Shown: positions 23,072 to 31,791 of the stretch, in pieces
Position numbering within the stretch: the first letter of the stretch is position 1
How the letters are laid out: the number at the start of each line of letters is the position of its first letter
NCBI RefSeq assembly: GCF_000196795.1
Contig: NC_014259.1
Span: 248,001-312,000, forward strand
Direction: 5' to 3'
Source: Acinetobacter oleivorans DR1
GTDB lineage: Bacteria > Pseudomonadota > Gammaproteobacteria > Pseudomonadales > Moraxellaceae
DNA length: 64,000 nt
The notes under the pieces: model-generated
Databases searched by the model: none
Told to the model about the DNA's origin: nothing
Seen by the model: only the letters and a program-made list of their open reading frames with translations
Translations under genes and position numbers: made by a program

Positions 23072-24022
23072 ATGTCGGTTTATACCCCGTTGAGTTTAGA
23101 TGAAGTTCGCACCTTTGCTGCACCTTATGGATTAGAGGTGTTGGAGCTGAACCCAATTCAGGGAGGTATTCAAAACACCAATTATTTTCTGGTTGATGTA
23201 AACCGCAAACAATATGTACTTACTGTATTTGAAGAGTTAGATGCAAAAGGGGCAGGTGAACTTATTCCTGTACTTGAACAATTGGGGACTCATGATGTAC
23301 CCGTTGCAGTACCGTTAAAACATAGCGGACAAGCGGTTCATGTGATTGCAGATAAGCCCGCACAGATTGCACCACGTCTCATGGGTCACCATCCCATGCA
23401 AACCACAGTAGCACAAGTTGCAGCAATTGCAGATGCACAGGCGAAACTGCATGTGGCTTTACAAGACTTTCCGCTTGAGCGTGAATATCGACGCGATCAT
23501 CAATACTGGACAGGCGTTGCAGAACAGCTTAAGCCAAATATGTCTAAAGAAGACCAAACGTTACTTGAGCAGGTCTATCAAGCTTTTAATGCGAAAACAG
23601 CGCAATATTCAAACCGACCAACAGGTTTTATTCACTCAGATTTGTTCCGTGACAATACTTTGTTTGAAGGTGAGCAATTACAAGGTATTTTAGATTTTTA
23701 CGAATTAAATCAAGATGAATTGCTATTTGATATTGCGATTACCATCAATGATTTTTGTACCGAATATCCAGCAGCACATTTAAACTCAGACAAAGTGGCG
23801 GCTTACTTAGCGGCATACCAAAAAGTTCGTGTACTTACTTCAGATGAACTTGAGTGTTTAGATGTATTCTTGGCAATGGCAGCATGCCGTTTTTGGTCAA
23901 TGCGTTTGCAAGTTGCTCAAAAAAATAAAGAAGAAGGACGTACCGGCGATGACATTTTGCAAAAAGACCCGCAGGAAATGCGAGCAATGATGCAAGACCG
24001 TTTAAGTCATGTAAAAGCATAA
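23072..24022 (+). CDS. thrB: Homoserine kinase (ThrB, APH-like type)
   Basis: The 316-residue enzyme is of the choline kinase/aminoglycoside phosphotransferase fold used for homoserine phosphorylation in threonine biosynthesis in Pseudomonas and Acinetobacter. The start is ATG 23072 (MSVYTPLSLDEVRTF). The catalytic loop is FIHSDLFRDNTLF (Asp of H-x-D), followed by ILDFYEL, the metal-binding DF-like motif. GGIQNTNYFL is the nucleotide-binding start. It is unrelated to the GHMP-type ThrB of E. coli. It leads a run of three smaller genes. Confidence 0.95.
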   Translation: MSVYTPLSLDEVRTFAAPYGLEVLELNPIQGGIQNTNYFLVDVNRKQYVLTVFEELDAKGAGELIPVLEQLGTHDVPVAVPLKHSGQAVHVIADKPAQIAPRLMGHHPMQTTVAQVAAIADAQAKLHVALQDFPLEREYRRDHQYWTGVAEQLKPNMSKEDQTLLEQVYQAFNAKTAQYSNRPTGFIHSDLFRDNTLFEGEQLQGILDFYELNQDELLFDIAITINDFCTEYPAAHLNSDKVAAYLAAYQKVRVLTSDELECLDVFLAMAACRFWSMRLQVAQKNKEEGRTGDDILQKDPQEMRAMMQDRLSHVKA

Positions 24023-24034
24023 AAGGGAATAAAG

Positions 24035-24664
24035 ATGCGAGATCAGGGGCGATTAGTCGAATGGTTCGACGAAAAAGGTTATGGCTTTATTCAGCCAGAT
24101 GATGCTGAAAAAGAGCGAGTCTTTTTGCATATTAAAGATTTTGCACGCCCCGGTCCTCGGCCAATTATTGGCTGTGCACTGGAATATCTGATTATTCTCG
24201 ATGAGCAAGGTCGCTTTCGTGCTCAGCAGGTCACTTATTTAAAAGCATCTCAAACTCGTAAAACGTCAAAACCAGTAAAAACACAATCTTCTTTTCAGGC
24301 CAGTCCATGGTCTGCTATGCAAATGGGGATCGTGTTTTATTTCGTTTTAATGGGAATTATGAGTTTTATCCATATTTTGCCAGCTTATACCTTATTGTTT
24401 ATTTTAATGATGAATGTGCTGAGTTACTGGCTATATTCACAAGACAAAGAAGCCGCACAATTGGGTAATCGGCGTGTGCCTGAGCAAACATTGCACATTG
24501 TTAGCTTTTTAGGAGGCTGGCCAGCTGCATGGTGGGCGCAACAAAAACTGAGACATAAAACACAAAAACAACCATTCCGTAAGATTTATTTTTGTACCAT
24601 ATTCCTTCATTTACTTTTGATTTTGTGGCTAATTTCTCCTTTAAATGTGTTGCGGGGCTCATAA
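24035..24664 (+). CDS. Cold-shock domain protein with DUF1294 membrane tail
   Basis: A 209-residue two-domain protein. The N-terminal 70 residues form a cold-shock/OB fold (GRLVEWFDEKGYGFIQPDD, RVFLHIKDF) that binds single-stranded nucleic acid. After a linker, the C-terminal part is the DUF1294 module with three membrane helices and the marker RRVPEQTLHIVSFLGGWPAAWWAQ. Such fusions are common but their role is unknown. It follows thrB by 12 bp, so the two are probably co-transcribed. Confidence 0.9.
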   Translation: MRDQGRLVEWFDEKGYGFIQPDDAEKERVFLHIKDFARPGPRPIIGCALEYLIILDEQGRFRAQQVTYLKASQTRKTSKPVKTQSSFQASPWSAMQMGIVFYFVLMGIMSFIHILPAYTLLFILMMNVLSYWLYSQDKEAAQLGNRRVPEQTLHIVSFLGGWPAAWWAQQKLRHKTQKQPFRKIYFCTIFLHLLLILWLISPLNVLRGS

Positions 24665-24700
24665 AAGTAAATTGTTTTATTAAACTTGAGAGGTATAAAA

Positions 24701-25093
24701 ATGAATAGTTCTATCGACCAAGATCCAAATCGTACTTTAACGCTTATTTTATATGTACTTTATATTGTCGCTATTTTTACAGGCGGCTTACTTGCGGTTA
24801 TTGCTTTAATTATTAACTATGTAAAACGTTCTGATGTGCAAGGTTCAATTTTTGCGAGCCACTTTACATGGCAAATCCGAACATTCTGGTGGTATCTCGC
24901 TTGGAATATTATTGCCTTTCTGCCGTTTATTTTCTTGTTCTTTACAGGTGAAAATACTGACCTGTTTGCAGGTGTTGCAATCTCATCGACCGTATTTTGT
25001 GTGGGTGTAATTGGTGCTGCGTGGATCTGGATTGTATATCGTGCAATTCGCGGCTTGATTGCTTTGAATGATAACCGACCGATGTATCAATAA
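24701..25093 (+). CDS. DUF4870-like small membrane protein
   Basis: A 130-residue integral membrane protein is read from ATG 24701 with GAGAGG upstream. It has about three hydrophobic helices (LTLILYVLYIVAIFTGGLL, WWYLAWNIIAFLPFIFLFF and the VAISSTVFCVGVIGAAWIWIVYR segment). The tail WIVYRAIRGLIALNDNRPM is a known feature of the DUF4870 family. No function is established. It is 36 bp after the cold-shock fusion and 3 bp before the next gene. Confidence 0.85.
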   Translation: MNSSIDQDPNRTLTLILYVLYIVAIFTGGLLAVIALIINYVKRSDVQGSIFASHFTWQIRTFWWYLAWNIIAFLPFIFLFFTGENTDLFAGVAISSTVFCVGVIGAAWIWIVYRAIRGLIALNDNRPMYQ

Positions 25094-25096
25094 ATC

Positions 25097-25402
25097 ATGA
25101 TTATTGAACATGTGCATTTGAGTATAAAGTCTGGGCAAAGTGAAGCATTTCTTGAGGCTTTTGAGCAGGCGAAACATATTGTTTATCCAATGGAGGGCTT
25201 CAATGCTGTCCAACTCATTAGACAGGCAACTGACCCACATCATTATATTTTAATGATCTCTTGGGATGAGATTGAAAATCATACAGAAGGGTTTAGAAAG
25301 TCTGATGCTTATCAGGAATGGAAAGCATTGCTCCATCCCTTTTATGATCCAATGCCTACGGTTGAGTACTACCAGCCTTGTATTTCATTAAAGAAAAAAT
25401 AA
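25097..25402 (+). CDS. Antibiotic biosynthesis monooxygenase-like (ABM) protein
   Basis: A 101-residue dimeric alpha+beta-barrel protein. The pattern VHLSIKSGQSEAFLEAFEQA, HYILMISWDEIENHTEGF and the C-terminal PFYDPMPTVEYYQP are ABM/EthD-like. These small proteins act as quinol monooxygenases, heme-degrading enzymes or just stress proteins, so no reaction is assigned. It starts 3 bp after the DUF4870 stop and closes the thrB transcript before a terminator. Confidence 0.85.
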   Translation: MIIEHVHLSIKSGQSEAFLEAFEQAKHIVYPMEGFNAVQLIRQATDPHHYILMISWDEIENHTEGFRKSDAYQEWKALLHPFYDPMPTVEYYQPCISLKKK

Positions 25403-25408
25403 TAGATA

Positions 25409-25440
25409 AAAAAAGAGAGCATTAAGCTCTCTTTTTTTAT
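25409..25440. terminator. Bidirectional terminator
   Basis: AAAAGAGAGC / GCTCTCTTTT with a 5-nt loop lies between the convergent ABM and EamA genes. Confidence 0.92.
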
Positions 25441-26339
25441 TCTCGAATTCTTTTAGTTTTTTTAATTGGTAACTTAAGTTTTAACTCACTCACTAAAACA
25501 CCTAATACCACTAAAGCACCACCCAAAAGAGCAATAATTGGTAAACGCTCACCCGCAATTCGACCAATAATTCCTGCCCAAACAGGTTCTCCTGCATAGA
25601 TAATTGCAGCACGGGAAGGATCAACCATACGTTGAGCCCAGTTCATCACAAATTGAATAAGTGCACTGGCTAAACCTAATGCAACAGCAAGGAGTACAAG
25701 TGGCCATGAAAATGCAGGAATTGTATGTTCACCCACCGCAGGCATAATGGCAAAAGAAACCAGAGAGGCTACGCCCAGTTGAATGACGGTGACGCGACGT
25801 AAATTTACTTTTCCAGCAAAGTAACTAATAAAAATAATTTCTAAAGCAATCGCAAGTGATCCGAGTACTGTTACAAGCTGTCCAAAATTTAAAGAGATTT
25901 GTTCGAAACCATTACCTGTCAATAAAATAAGGCCAGCAAAAGCAAGGACTGCTCCCACCCAAGTCATGATGTGTGGAACTTTTCTAAAGATGAGCCACAT
26001 TAAAATAGGTACAAGCGGAACATAAAGCGCTGTTAAAAAAGCCGACTCACTACTAGGAATGGTTTGAAGACCAATCGTCTGTGTGCCATAACCTGCCGCA
26101 ATTACAAGACCAATCGTGCTGCCAGCACCTAAATCTTTTAAAGTAACGCCTTTCATACTCTTGAAAGAAATAAGTAGCAAGGTAAGCGCCGCGACAGCAA
26201 AGCGGCAGCCCACAAAAAACATAGGCGATGAAAAATTCAGTGCATATTGCACAGTAAGAAATGTTCCACCCCAAATGATCGTAATTAAAACGAGTGCTAA
26301 CTGAGGGGCTTTGCTTGAACTCAAAGAAATGGGTGACAT
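25437..26339 (-). CDS. EamA/DMT family exporter
   Basis: The 300-residue inner-membrane protein contains two EamA repeats, ten predicted helices. Recognisable parts are ALVLITIIWGGTFLTVQYAL at the start, TQTIGLQTIPSSESAFLTALYVPLVPILMWLI in the first half, and SRAAIIYAGEPVWAGIIG in the second repeat. DMT members of this kind export amino acids or drugs. It diverges from an XRE-cupin gene, and two matching operator-like sites lie between them, so it is probably repressed by that regulator. The ATG at 26339 is used; a TTG at 26345 is the alternative. Confidence 0.92.
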   Translation of the reverse strand: MSPISLSSSKAPQLALVLITIIWGGTFLTVQYALNFSSPMFFVGCRFAVAALTLLLISFKSMKGVTLKDLGAGSTIGLVIAAGYGTQTIGLQTIPSSESAFLTALYVPLVPILMWLIFRKVPHIMTWVGAVLAFAGLILLTGNGFEQISLNFGQLVTVLGSLAIALEIIFISYFAGKVNLRRVTVIQLGVASLVSFAIMPAVGEHTIPAFSWPLVLLAVALGLASALIQFVMNWAQRMVDPSRAAIIYAGEPVWAGIIGRIAGERLPIIALLGGALVVLGVLVSELKLKLPIKKTKRIRE

Positions 26340-26357
26340 ACTCAAATTAGAAAGAAT

Positions 26358-26375
26358 TGTGCAATATACTGCACA
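26358..26375. promoter_or_regulatory. Operator-like palindrome 1 (EamA/XRE intergenic)
   Basis: TGTGCA-ATATAC-TGCACA, with 6-bp perfect arms. Its centre is exactly 40 bp from that of palindrome 2. Confidence 0.6.
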
Positions 26376-26396
26376 TATTGCGCTATTCTTCTATTT

Positions 26397-26416
26397 TGTG
26401 CAATATATTGCTCACA
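26397..26416. promoter_or_regulatory. Operator-like palindrome 2 (EamA/XRE intergenic)
   Basis: TGTGCAATATATTGCTCACA, a near-perfect inverted repeat sharing TGTGCAATATA with palindrome 1. The 40-bp spacing is about four helical turns, which suits cooperative binding on one DNA face. Confidence 0.6.
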
Positions 26417-26437
26417 TTTTATTTGCTGCGTTAATTT

Positions 26438-26989
26438 ATGAGCCAGTCCAGTATCGTTTTACAGCATGTCGGCACAAATATTCGTTCCTTAAGAGATGAA
26501 CGAGATTTAAGCCAACAGGACTTGGCCGATCAGGCAGGGGTGAGCAGACGGACAATCGCAGCTTTGGAAACAGGGCAAGTCAATATTAGCTTAGCTAAAC
26601 TCGATGCAATTGCGGCAGTGTTGGGCGTCGATTTTAGAACGATTGTGAGTGCACCTGAGCACAAAGAACAAGCTTTGGTCAATGCACTGGCTTGGCAAGG
26701 TGAAAAAGAAGAAAGCAGAGCGACTTTTTTGGCTTCAGTTCCATCGCGTTCGCAAGTTGAGCTTTGGACATGGTCGTTAGCAGTAGGGGAGTCTTATGTT
26801 GCCGAAGCAGACCCAGAAGGATGGCAAGAGCTTATTTATGTATTAGAAGGTGAGTTGACCATACAATTTGCAGATAGTTCAAAAACCATCGTTGCTGGTT
26901 CTTCATTTATATATGCTAGTTCAGTGACTTACACCTATATCAATAGTGGTAACCAAGTACTTAAGTTTATTCGTAATGTGGTGTATTGA
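26438..26989 (+). CDS. XRE family regulator with cupin domain
   Basis: A 183-residue protein. The N-terminal HTH_3 domain (GTNIRSLRDERDLSQQDLADQAGVSRRTIAALETGQVNISLAKLDAIAAVLGV) covers residues 10-62, and a C-terminal cupin (WQELIYVLEGELTIQF) is the sensing part. This PuuR-like layout commonly represses a nearby transporter or catabolic gene. The EamA exporter across the divergent promoter is the obvious target. Length and architecture are ordinary. Confidence 0.92.
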   Translation: MSQSSIVLQHVGTNIRSLRDERDLSQQDLADQAGVSRRTIAALETGQVNISLAKLDAIAAVLGVDFRTIVSAPEHKEQALVNALAWQGEKEESRATFLASVPSRSQVELWTWSLAVGESYVAEADPEGWQELIYVLEGELTIQFADSSKTIVAGSSFIYASSVTYTYINSGNQVLKFIRNVVY

Positions 26990-27128
26990 TTTTAAAGTCT
27001 TTATAAAATCACATGAGTTATTAAATTTTATATAAAGAATTTCTCTTATTTAAAAATTTGTAAGTTTAATTCTAAACAAAAAAATAAGAAGAACAATAAA
27101 TAAGGCAAGTTATAATATTTATTGTGTA

Positions 27129-28865
27129 ATGAAATTATTTTTAACTCGTTTTAATAGAAAAAAAGATACAGAAATGAAATTTTTATTAAGTTCGCAAGAT
27201 ATTCAGAACTATAAATTTATATGGCAGGTTTCTAAAGAAAATTATAAGAAACAGAAGAGTAGTATGTTTCTCATGTTTTTATTGGTGATGTTTTCAGCAT
27301 TCTTTACAACATTGTTGCCATACCTGCTGAAAATTATTATCGACTATTCTGCACACGAATATAACTTTTTCCTCAATATTAAACTCCCATTTAATTTTCT
27401 ATATCTACTTGTACTTGCCTACGCGACCGCATGGTTGGTGAATGAGTTATGCCATTGGACGCAAAATATTTTTAGTGCTTATTTGATGGTTGATTTCAAA
27501 GGAGCATTAATTTTTGCAGGTTTAAAAAATTATTTAAATCTTAAAAAAGATGAACAAGATCAAATTGAAGCTGGAACAGTAATCAGTGATCTCGCAAGAG
27601 GAAGTTCTGCTTTTGGTGAGATTAATTTAACGTTACTTCTTCATTTGGGGCCAATTATTTTTCAATTGGCGATGATTTTTGCAGTTCTATTTACGACCAT
27701 TAGCCTAGTCTTTAGTATTAGCTTTTTATTAATAGCTATCATTATTTTCCTAGTTTCCTTTCATATAAATAAAACAAGTAGTTCACTATTCGATGCGATG
27801 TACCAAAAAGATAATCAGGTGAATAGTCATTTGATACATCAGATATCCAACTCCTATGAGATTAAAGTGAAAAATGCAGTACCGTTTCAATTATCAAAAT
27901 TTAATGAAACGCTCAATTTATCCATTACAACAGCTAAAGATAGGAATAAGAAAATAGGACTATTGATGATTTCTCAATTATTCATGATTTTTTTATTCTT
28001 ACTTATTTTTATGTTATTTACCGTATTTCTTTCAACTGAAAAGCAATTAACTCCAGGTGCTTTCGTATTGATAAGTACTTATATTATTCAACTCACCAAT
28101 CCATTTTTGGCTGTTTCCCAAAGCTTGATGCGGTTAAATGGCAACTTTGTGGCTTTAGCAAAATATCGACAGTATTTTAATCTCAAGAAAGAACAATATA
28201 CGTCTTCTGCTATTCAATATTCTGAAGTCCTCTTCCAATTTATAAATGCTCAATTTTTATTAGGAAAAAGAGCAGTAAATCATTTTGATTTAACAATCTT
28301 AGCCAATAAAACATATATCGTGATTGGCCCAACAGGTCTAGGTAAGACCTCTCTGATGAATTATTTAATGGGGGTATATCAGATTCAATCAGGACAGCTT
28401 TTGTATAAAAATATCGATATTAGCCATAATTTTTCCAAGCCTATTTTTGATGAGGTCATTTATGTTGCACAGCAGCCAGTTATTTTTCCTTATTCTTTAA
28501 GAGAGAATTTGGTCTATAACTCTCAGCATATATATGAAGATTCTTACTTACTTCAGATGCTTGAGCAGTTTAGTTTATTGCATATTTTGAAAAAACATCA
28601 ATTAACGCTCGATGATGATCTAACTGAAATTTATAAGAATTTTTCAGGAGGAGAAAAGCAAAGAATTTGTATTCTTCGAGGTCTTTTGGCTCGTCCTCAA
28701 CTCATAATCTTAGATGAACCGACTGCAGCTTTAGATGTAGGTACTGCAAAAAATATACTTAAATATATTCAGCAGGTCGTTCCATCAGTGATTATGATTA
28801 CGCATTCACCTTATGCAATGGAGCTTGCAGATGAGGTGATTGATTTAGAAAAGTTATTAAATTAA
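27129..28865 (+). CDS. ABC transporter, fused permease and ATP-binding domains
   Basis: The 578-residue half-transporter has five or six membrane helices over residues of about 40-320 and a C-terminal ATPase. Walker A is GPTGLGKTS (around residue 400), the Q-loop is YVAQQP, the signature is FSGGEKQR, Walker B is LIILDEPTAALD and the H-loop is ITHS. The architecture suits lipid, peptide or drug export as a homodimer. There is no partner, processing peptidase or substrate gene nearby. It is AT-rich compared with its neighbours and lies alone between his genes, possibly acquired. A Met at 27174 is an alternative start. Confidence 0.88.
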   Translation: MKLFLTRFNRKKDTEMKFLLSSQDIQNYKFIWQVSKENYKKQKSSMFLMFLLVMFSAFFTTLLPYLLKIIIDYSAHEYNFFLNIKLPFNFLYLLVLAYATAWLVNELCHWTQNIFSAYLMVDFKGALIFAGLKNYLNLKKDEQDQIEAGTVISDLARGSSAFGEINLTLLLHLGPIIFQLAMIFAVLFTTISLVFSISFLLIAIIIFLVSFHINKTSSSLFDAMYQKDNQVNSHLIHQISNSYEIKVKNAVPFQLSKFNETLNLSITTAKDRNKKIGLLMISQLFMIFLFLLIFMLFTVFLSTEKQLTPGAFVLISTYIIQLTNPFLAVSQSLMRLNGNFVALAKYRQYFNLKKEQYTSSAIQYSEVLFQFINAQFLLGKRAVNHFDLTILANKTYIVIGPTGLGKTSLMNYLMGVYQIQSGQLLYKNIDISHNFSKPIFDEVIYVAQQPVIFPYSLRENLVYNSQHIYEDSYLLQMLEQFSLLHILKKHQLTLDDDLTEIYKNFSGGEKQRICILRGLLARPQLIILDEPTAALDVGTAKNILKYIQQVVPSVIMITHSPYAMELADEVIDLEKLLN

Positions 28866-28878
28866 AGATTATTAAGAA

Positions 28879-28911
28879 ATAAAAAAGAGCCTAAACAGGC
28901 TCTTTTTTTAC
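28879..28911. terminator. Bidirectional terminator
   Basis: AAAAAAGAGCCT / AGGCTCTTTTTT with a 4-nt loop lies between the convergent ABC transporter and hisA. Confidence 0.92.
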
Positions 28912-28921
28912 ATCTTAAAAA

Positions 28922-29653
28922 TTAAAGACGGTTTTCATCTAACAAAAGCTGAGCTTCACGAAGGTTTAAAGTACCTTCATAAATTGCACGACCTGTGATT
29001 GCACCTAAAATGCCCGGTTTGCCTTTTAAGTTACGAACGTCATCAAGGTTAGTTACGCCACCTGAAGCAATCACTGGTAAACCTGAGTATTGAGCCAAGT
29101 TTACAGTCTGCTCAACGTTTACCCCTTGCATCATACCGTCACGCGCAATGTCTGTATAAACAATGCTAGACACGCCTGCATCTGCAAAACGTTTTGCTAA
29201 ATCAGTTGCTTTAACGTCAGTAACGTTTGCCCAGCCGTCAGTTGCAACCATACCATTCATGGCATCAATACCAACAATGATGTGGCCAGCAAAGCGCTTA
29301 CAAGCTTCTTCTACAAATTCAGGCTCTTGAACTGCTTTAGTACCAATAATGACAAAAGTCACGCCAGCTTCTAAGTAGTGTTCGATAGTCTCTAGTGAGC
29401 GAATACCACCACCAATTTGAATTGGTAATTCTGGCTGAGCTTTAGCAATTGCTTCAACAACAGGTTTATGAATTGGGGTACCTGCGAAAGCGCCATTCAA
29501 ATCAACCAAATGCAAACGACGTGCGCCTTCATTTACCCAATGCTGGGCAGTTGCAACTGGATCGTCAGAGAAAACGGTATCGTCTTCCATACGCCCTTGT
29601 TTTAAACGCACACATTTACCATCTTTCAGGTCAATTGCTGGAATGATTAGCAT
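28922..29653 (-). CDS. hisA: Phosphoribosylformimino-5-aminoimidazole carboxamide ribotide isomerase HisA
   Basis: The 243-residue TIM-barrel isomerase converts ProFAR to PRFAR in histidine biosynthesis. It starts at ATG 29653 with AAGGAG upstream; the reading frame's extra 21 codons were rejected. The general base D8 is in IPAIDLKDGKCVRLKQG, and the second catalytic Asp is in VGIDAMNG. Phosphate loops IASGGVTNLDDVRN and GAITGRAIYEG are typical. It is followed by a terminator and its partners are split across the window. Confidence 0.98.
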   Translation of the reverse strand: MLIIPAIDLKDGKCVRLKQGRMEDDTVFSDDPVATAQHWVNEGARRLHLVDLNGAFAGTPIHKPVVEAIAKAQPELPIQIGGGIRSLETIEHYLEAGVTFVIIGTKAVQEPEFVEEACKRFAGHIIVGIDAMNGMVATDGWANVTDVKATDLAKRFADAGVSSIVYTDIARDGMMQGVNVEQTVNLAQYSGLPVIASGGVTNLDDVRNLKGKPGILGAITGRAIYEGTLNLREAQLLLDENRL

Positions 29654-29747
29654 GCTTCCGCTCCTTGCTTCATCATGATTATGAAATTGTGCACATCTTA
29701 GCAAAGTATTGATCAATCGCTAAGCCTTAGAAAAGACTTTTATAACT

Positions 29748-30389
29748 TTACGTTTGAAGTGCGGTTTGAATCGTTTGTGCAATGTGAGCCGGTAATAGTT
29801 CTTGCTTTCTGAGCTCTTCAAATACCAATAATGCAGCATATGCATCGGCGGCAGCGTAGCTTATTTGTTGTGATGTAAGTGGCTTTCGTGCCCAATTTGA
29901 AGTTCCAACTTTTTTCGACTTTGCAAGATACTGCCCAAATAGTAGTGCAATCGCTTTTTGAACCCCCATTTGCTGGGTAAAACCAAAGTGACTAAAGCTT
30001 TTAGCTAGATCGACACAACTTTCCAGCTCAATGCCTTTTTTATGAAAAATGTGTTTGTCATTTTTAAGGCCAAAGCCAACTTTAATTTGCTTTTGGTTAG
30101 ACAAAATGGGCTGTAAAAATTTTAAAGTCGATGAATTGACATGAAATAGATAGGCTTTTTTTGCTGTGGCAAGCTGAATCAAATGTGGACCTGTTGACAC
30201 CTCACCCACTCGAAAAGTCGGTTTAGATTCAGAATCAAATCCCAAAACTACAGCGTTTTTTAATTCTTCTTCAATAGTTTTGCATTGATCAATATTTTCA
30301 ATCACGACAATATTTTGATAGTTGAGATTTTCAAAAGGAGGAAGCTGCTGAATAGAGGCTTTATCAAGGAGGGGAGAGGCTTCGGACAT
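29748..30389 (-). CDS. RNase D-like 3'-5' exonuclease domain protein
   Basis: The 213-residue DEDDy-type exonuclease. Motif I is GFDSESKPTF (D-x-E), motif II is IKVGFGLKNDKHIF (the D that follows the conserved G-F-G), and motif III is SYAAADAYAALLVFEEL with Tyr and Asp. It lacks the C-terminal HRDC domains of true RNase D, so it is a short stand-alone nuclease. The natural substrate (RNA or DNA) is unknown. It is 94 bp upstream of hisA on the same strand. Confidence 0.88.
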   Translation of the reverse strand: MSEASPLLDKASIQQLPPFENLNYQNIVVIENIDQCKTIEEELKNAVVLGFDSESKPTFRVGEVSTGPHLIQLATAKKAYLFHVNSSTLKFLQPILSNQKQIKVGFGLKNDKHIFHKKGIELESCVDLAKSFSHFGFTQQMGVQKAIALLFGQYLAKSKKVGTSNWARKPLTSQQISYAAADAYAALLVFEELRKQELLPAHIAQTIQTALQT

Positions 30390-30435
30390 ATTTAACAGCG
30401 TACAAAAGAATTGAGCTATTAGCTTTATATATGAA

Positions 30436-30459
30436 TAAAGCCTAGAGAACTAGGCTTTA
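30436..30459 (-). terminator. Terminator downstream of the DUF805 gene
   Basis: TAAAGCCTAG / CTAGGCTTTA with a 4-nt loop. On the minus strand it is followed by an AT-rich stretch, so it probably ends the DUF805 transcript. Confidence 0.7.
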
Positions 30460-30475
30460 TGACAGTCTTTAAAAA

Positions 30476-31024
30476 TTATTGAGATTGAGAAGGGGTACCA
30501 ATGACCACACTTTCGCTTTTTTCAACATAACCTTCATAGGTCGGAGCCATGATTGTGGCAACAATAGCAAAAACAAAAGCAAGCGGAATCAGAATAATAT
30601 AAATCCAGCCTAAAACGCGTTCCCAACCAGCGGTAGGGCGTTGTGGACCGTAATCATTATTGCCTTCTGTACCTTTTGCCGCAAAGAGATAAACCATGAA
30701 AATGAGGTTTACGACAGGGATAAGCATTAGCAATGATAGCCATCCTGTATTATTGCGGTCATGTAAGCGACGAATTGTAAATACAAAGCTTACATAGAGA
30801 CAGACAATATAAAGAATGGCGATAACAATCATGCCTGCTGTAGAAAGGCCTGTTAGTTCCTGACTAGATGTAAATCCAAAAGTGAATGCGATGGCAACAA
30901 CAATGATGCCGATGACGAGTGAAAATAAGAATGTCCAAGCAGCATAAGAGAGTCGTCCAAAACGACCATTAGCTTTAAAGGGGGAATCTTGTTGAAGTGG
31001 CTGATTTTCGAAAGGTGAATTCAT
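30476..31024 (-). CDS. DUF805 family membrane protein
   Basis: The 182-residue protein has four hydrophobic segments. The DUF805 hallmark is FTIRRLHDRNNTGWLSLLMLIPVVNLIFMVYLFAAKGTEGNNDYG, and FKANGRFGRLSYAAWTF is the conserved N-terminal start. Such proteins are inner-membrane proteins of unknown role. It is full length. The C-terminal extension (SESVVIGTPSQSQ) is an extra low-complexity tail. Confidence 0.88.
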   Translation of the reverse strand: MNSPFENQPLQQDSPFKANGRFGRLSYAAWTFLFSLVIGIIVVAIAFTFGFTSSQELTGLSTAGMIVIAILYIVCLYVSFVFTIRRLHDRNNTGWLSLLMLIPVVNLIFMVYLFAAKGTEGNNDYGPQRPTAGWERVLGWIYIILIPLAFVFAIVATIMAPTYEGYVEKSESVVIGTPSQSQ

Positions 31025-31124
31025 TTTGTTTTCCTGATCATTTGGTTTTATTTAAAAGTATAAATATTCAATATTTTGTTGAATAAAACATCATTCTATA
31101 AATGATTAGTTATTATTGTAAATA

Positions 31125-31158
31125 AAAAAAGATCAGGCCATCTAGACCTGATCTTTTT
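31125..31158. terminator. Terminator downstream of hisH
   Basis: AAAAAGATCAGG / CCTGATCTTTTT around a 9-nt loop, 15 bp from the hisH stop codon. Confidence 0.88.
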
Positions 31159-31173
31159 CAGTTTTAAATCAGA

Positions 31174-31791
31174 TTAGATATTCCATTCCACAAAGTTTTT
31201 AAGTAACTGCAAACCAGCAGTATGACTTTTCTCTGGGTGGAATTGGGTCGCGAATAAATTATCTTTGTGAATTGCTGTGCAGAAGTTCACACCATACTCA
31301 CAAGTCGCAGCCACAACTCTTTCATCTTTTGGTTCGACATAGTAACTATGTACAAAGTAGAAGCGAGCATCTTGTTCGATGTTATTCCACATTGGATGGC
31401 TTGGGTCCATTTGGTGAACTTGGTTCCAGCCCATGTGTGGTACTTTTAAACCTTCCATTTGAGGGAAGTGCTTTACTACGCCGTCAAAAATACCGAGTGC
31501 GTCTACACCGCCATTTTCTTCAGAACTTTGTAGTAATGCTTGCATGCCTACACAAATCGCAAGAACTGGCTTATTAAAAGCAGCTTTACGTACGACTTCA
31601 TCAATACCTGCTTCACGCATGCCTTGCATACAGTCACGCATTGCACCAACGCCCGGAAAAACAATTTTATCGGCTTGTGCAATTAATTTTGGATCATTGG
31701 TCACATCGACTGTAGCGCCCACATGCTCAAGTGCTTTAGCTGCTGAGTGTAGATTGCCCATGCCATAATCAAGTAACGCGATACGTGTCAT
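31174..31791 (-). CDS. hisH: Imidazole glycerol phosphate synthase glutaminase subunit HisH
   Basis: The 205-residue class I glutamine amidotransferase supplies ammonia to HisF in histidine biosynthesis. The triad is C80 in AICVGMQ, H185 and E187 in ATQFHPEKS. The oxyanion-strand region reads VFPGVGAMRD. It shares one base with the hisB stop codon (TAATG), so it is translationally coupled to hisB. Its HisF partner lies about 9 kb away on the same strand. Confidence 0.98.
   Translation of the reverse strand: MTRIALLDYGMGNLHSAAKALEHVGATVDVTNDPKLIAQADKIVFPGVGAMRDCMQGMREAGIDEVVRKAAFNKPVLAICVGMQALLQSSEENGGVDALGIFDGVVKHFPQMEGLKVPHMGWNQVHQMDPSHPMWNNIEQDARFYFVHSYYVEPKDERVVAATCEYGVNFCTAIHKDNLFATQFHPEKSHTAGLQLLKNFVEWNI

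Noticed and set aside
27129..28865. ABC gene as a bacteriocin system
   Set aside because: No precursor peptide, peptidase domain or immunity gene is adjacent; only the exporter is present.
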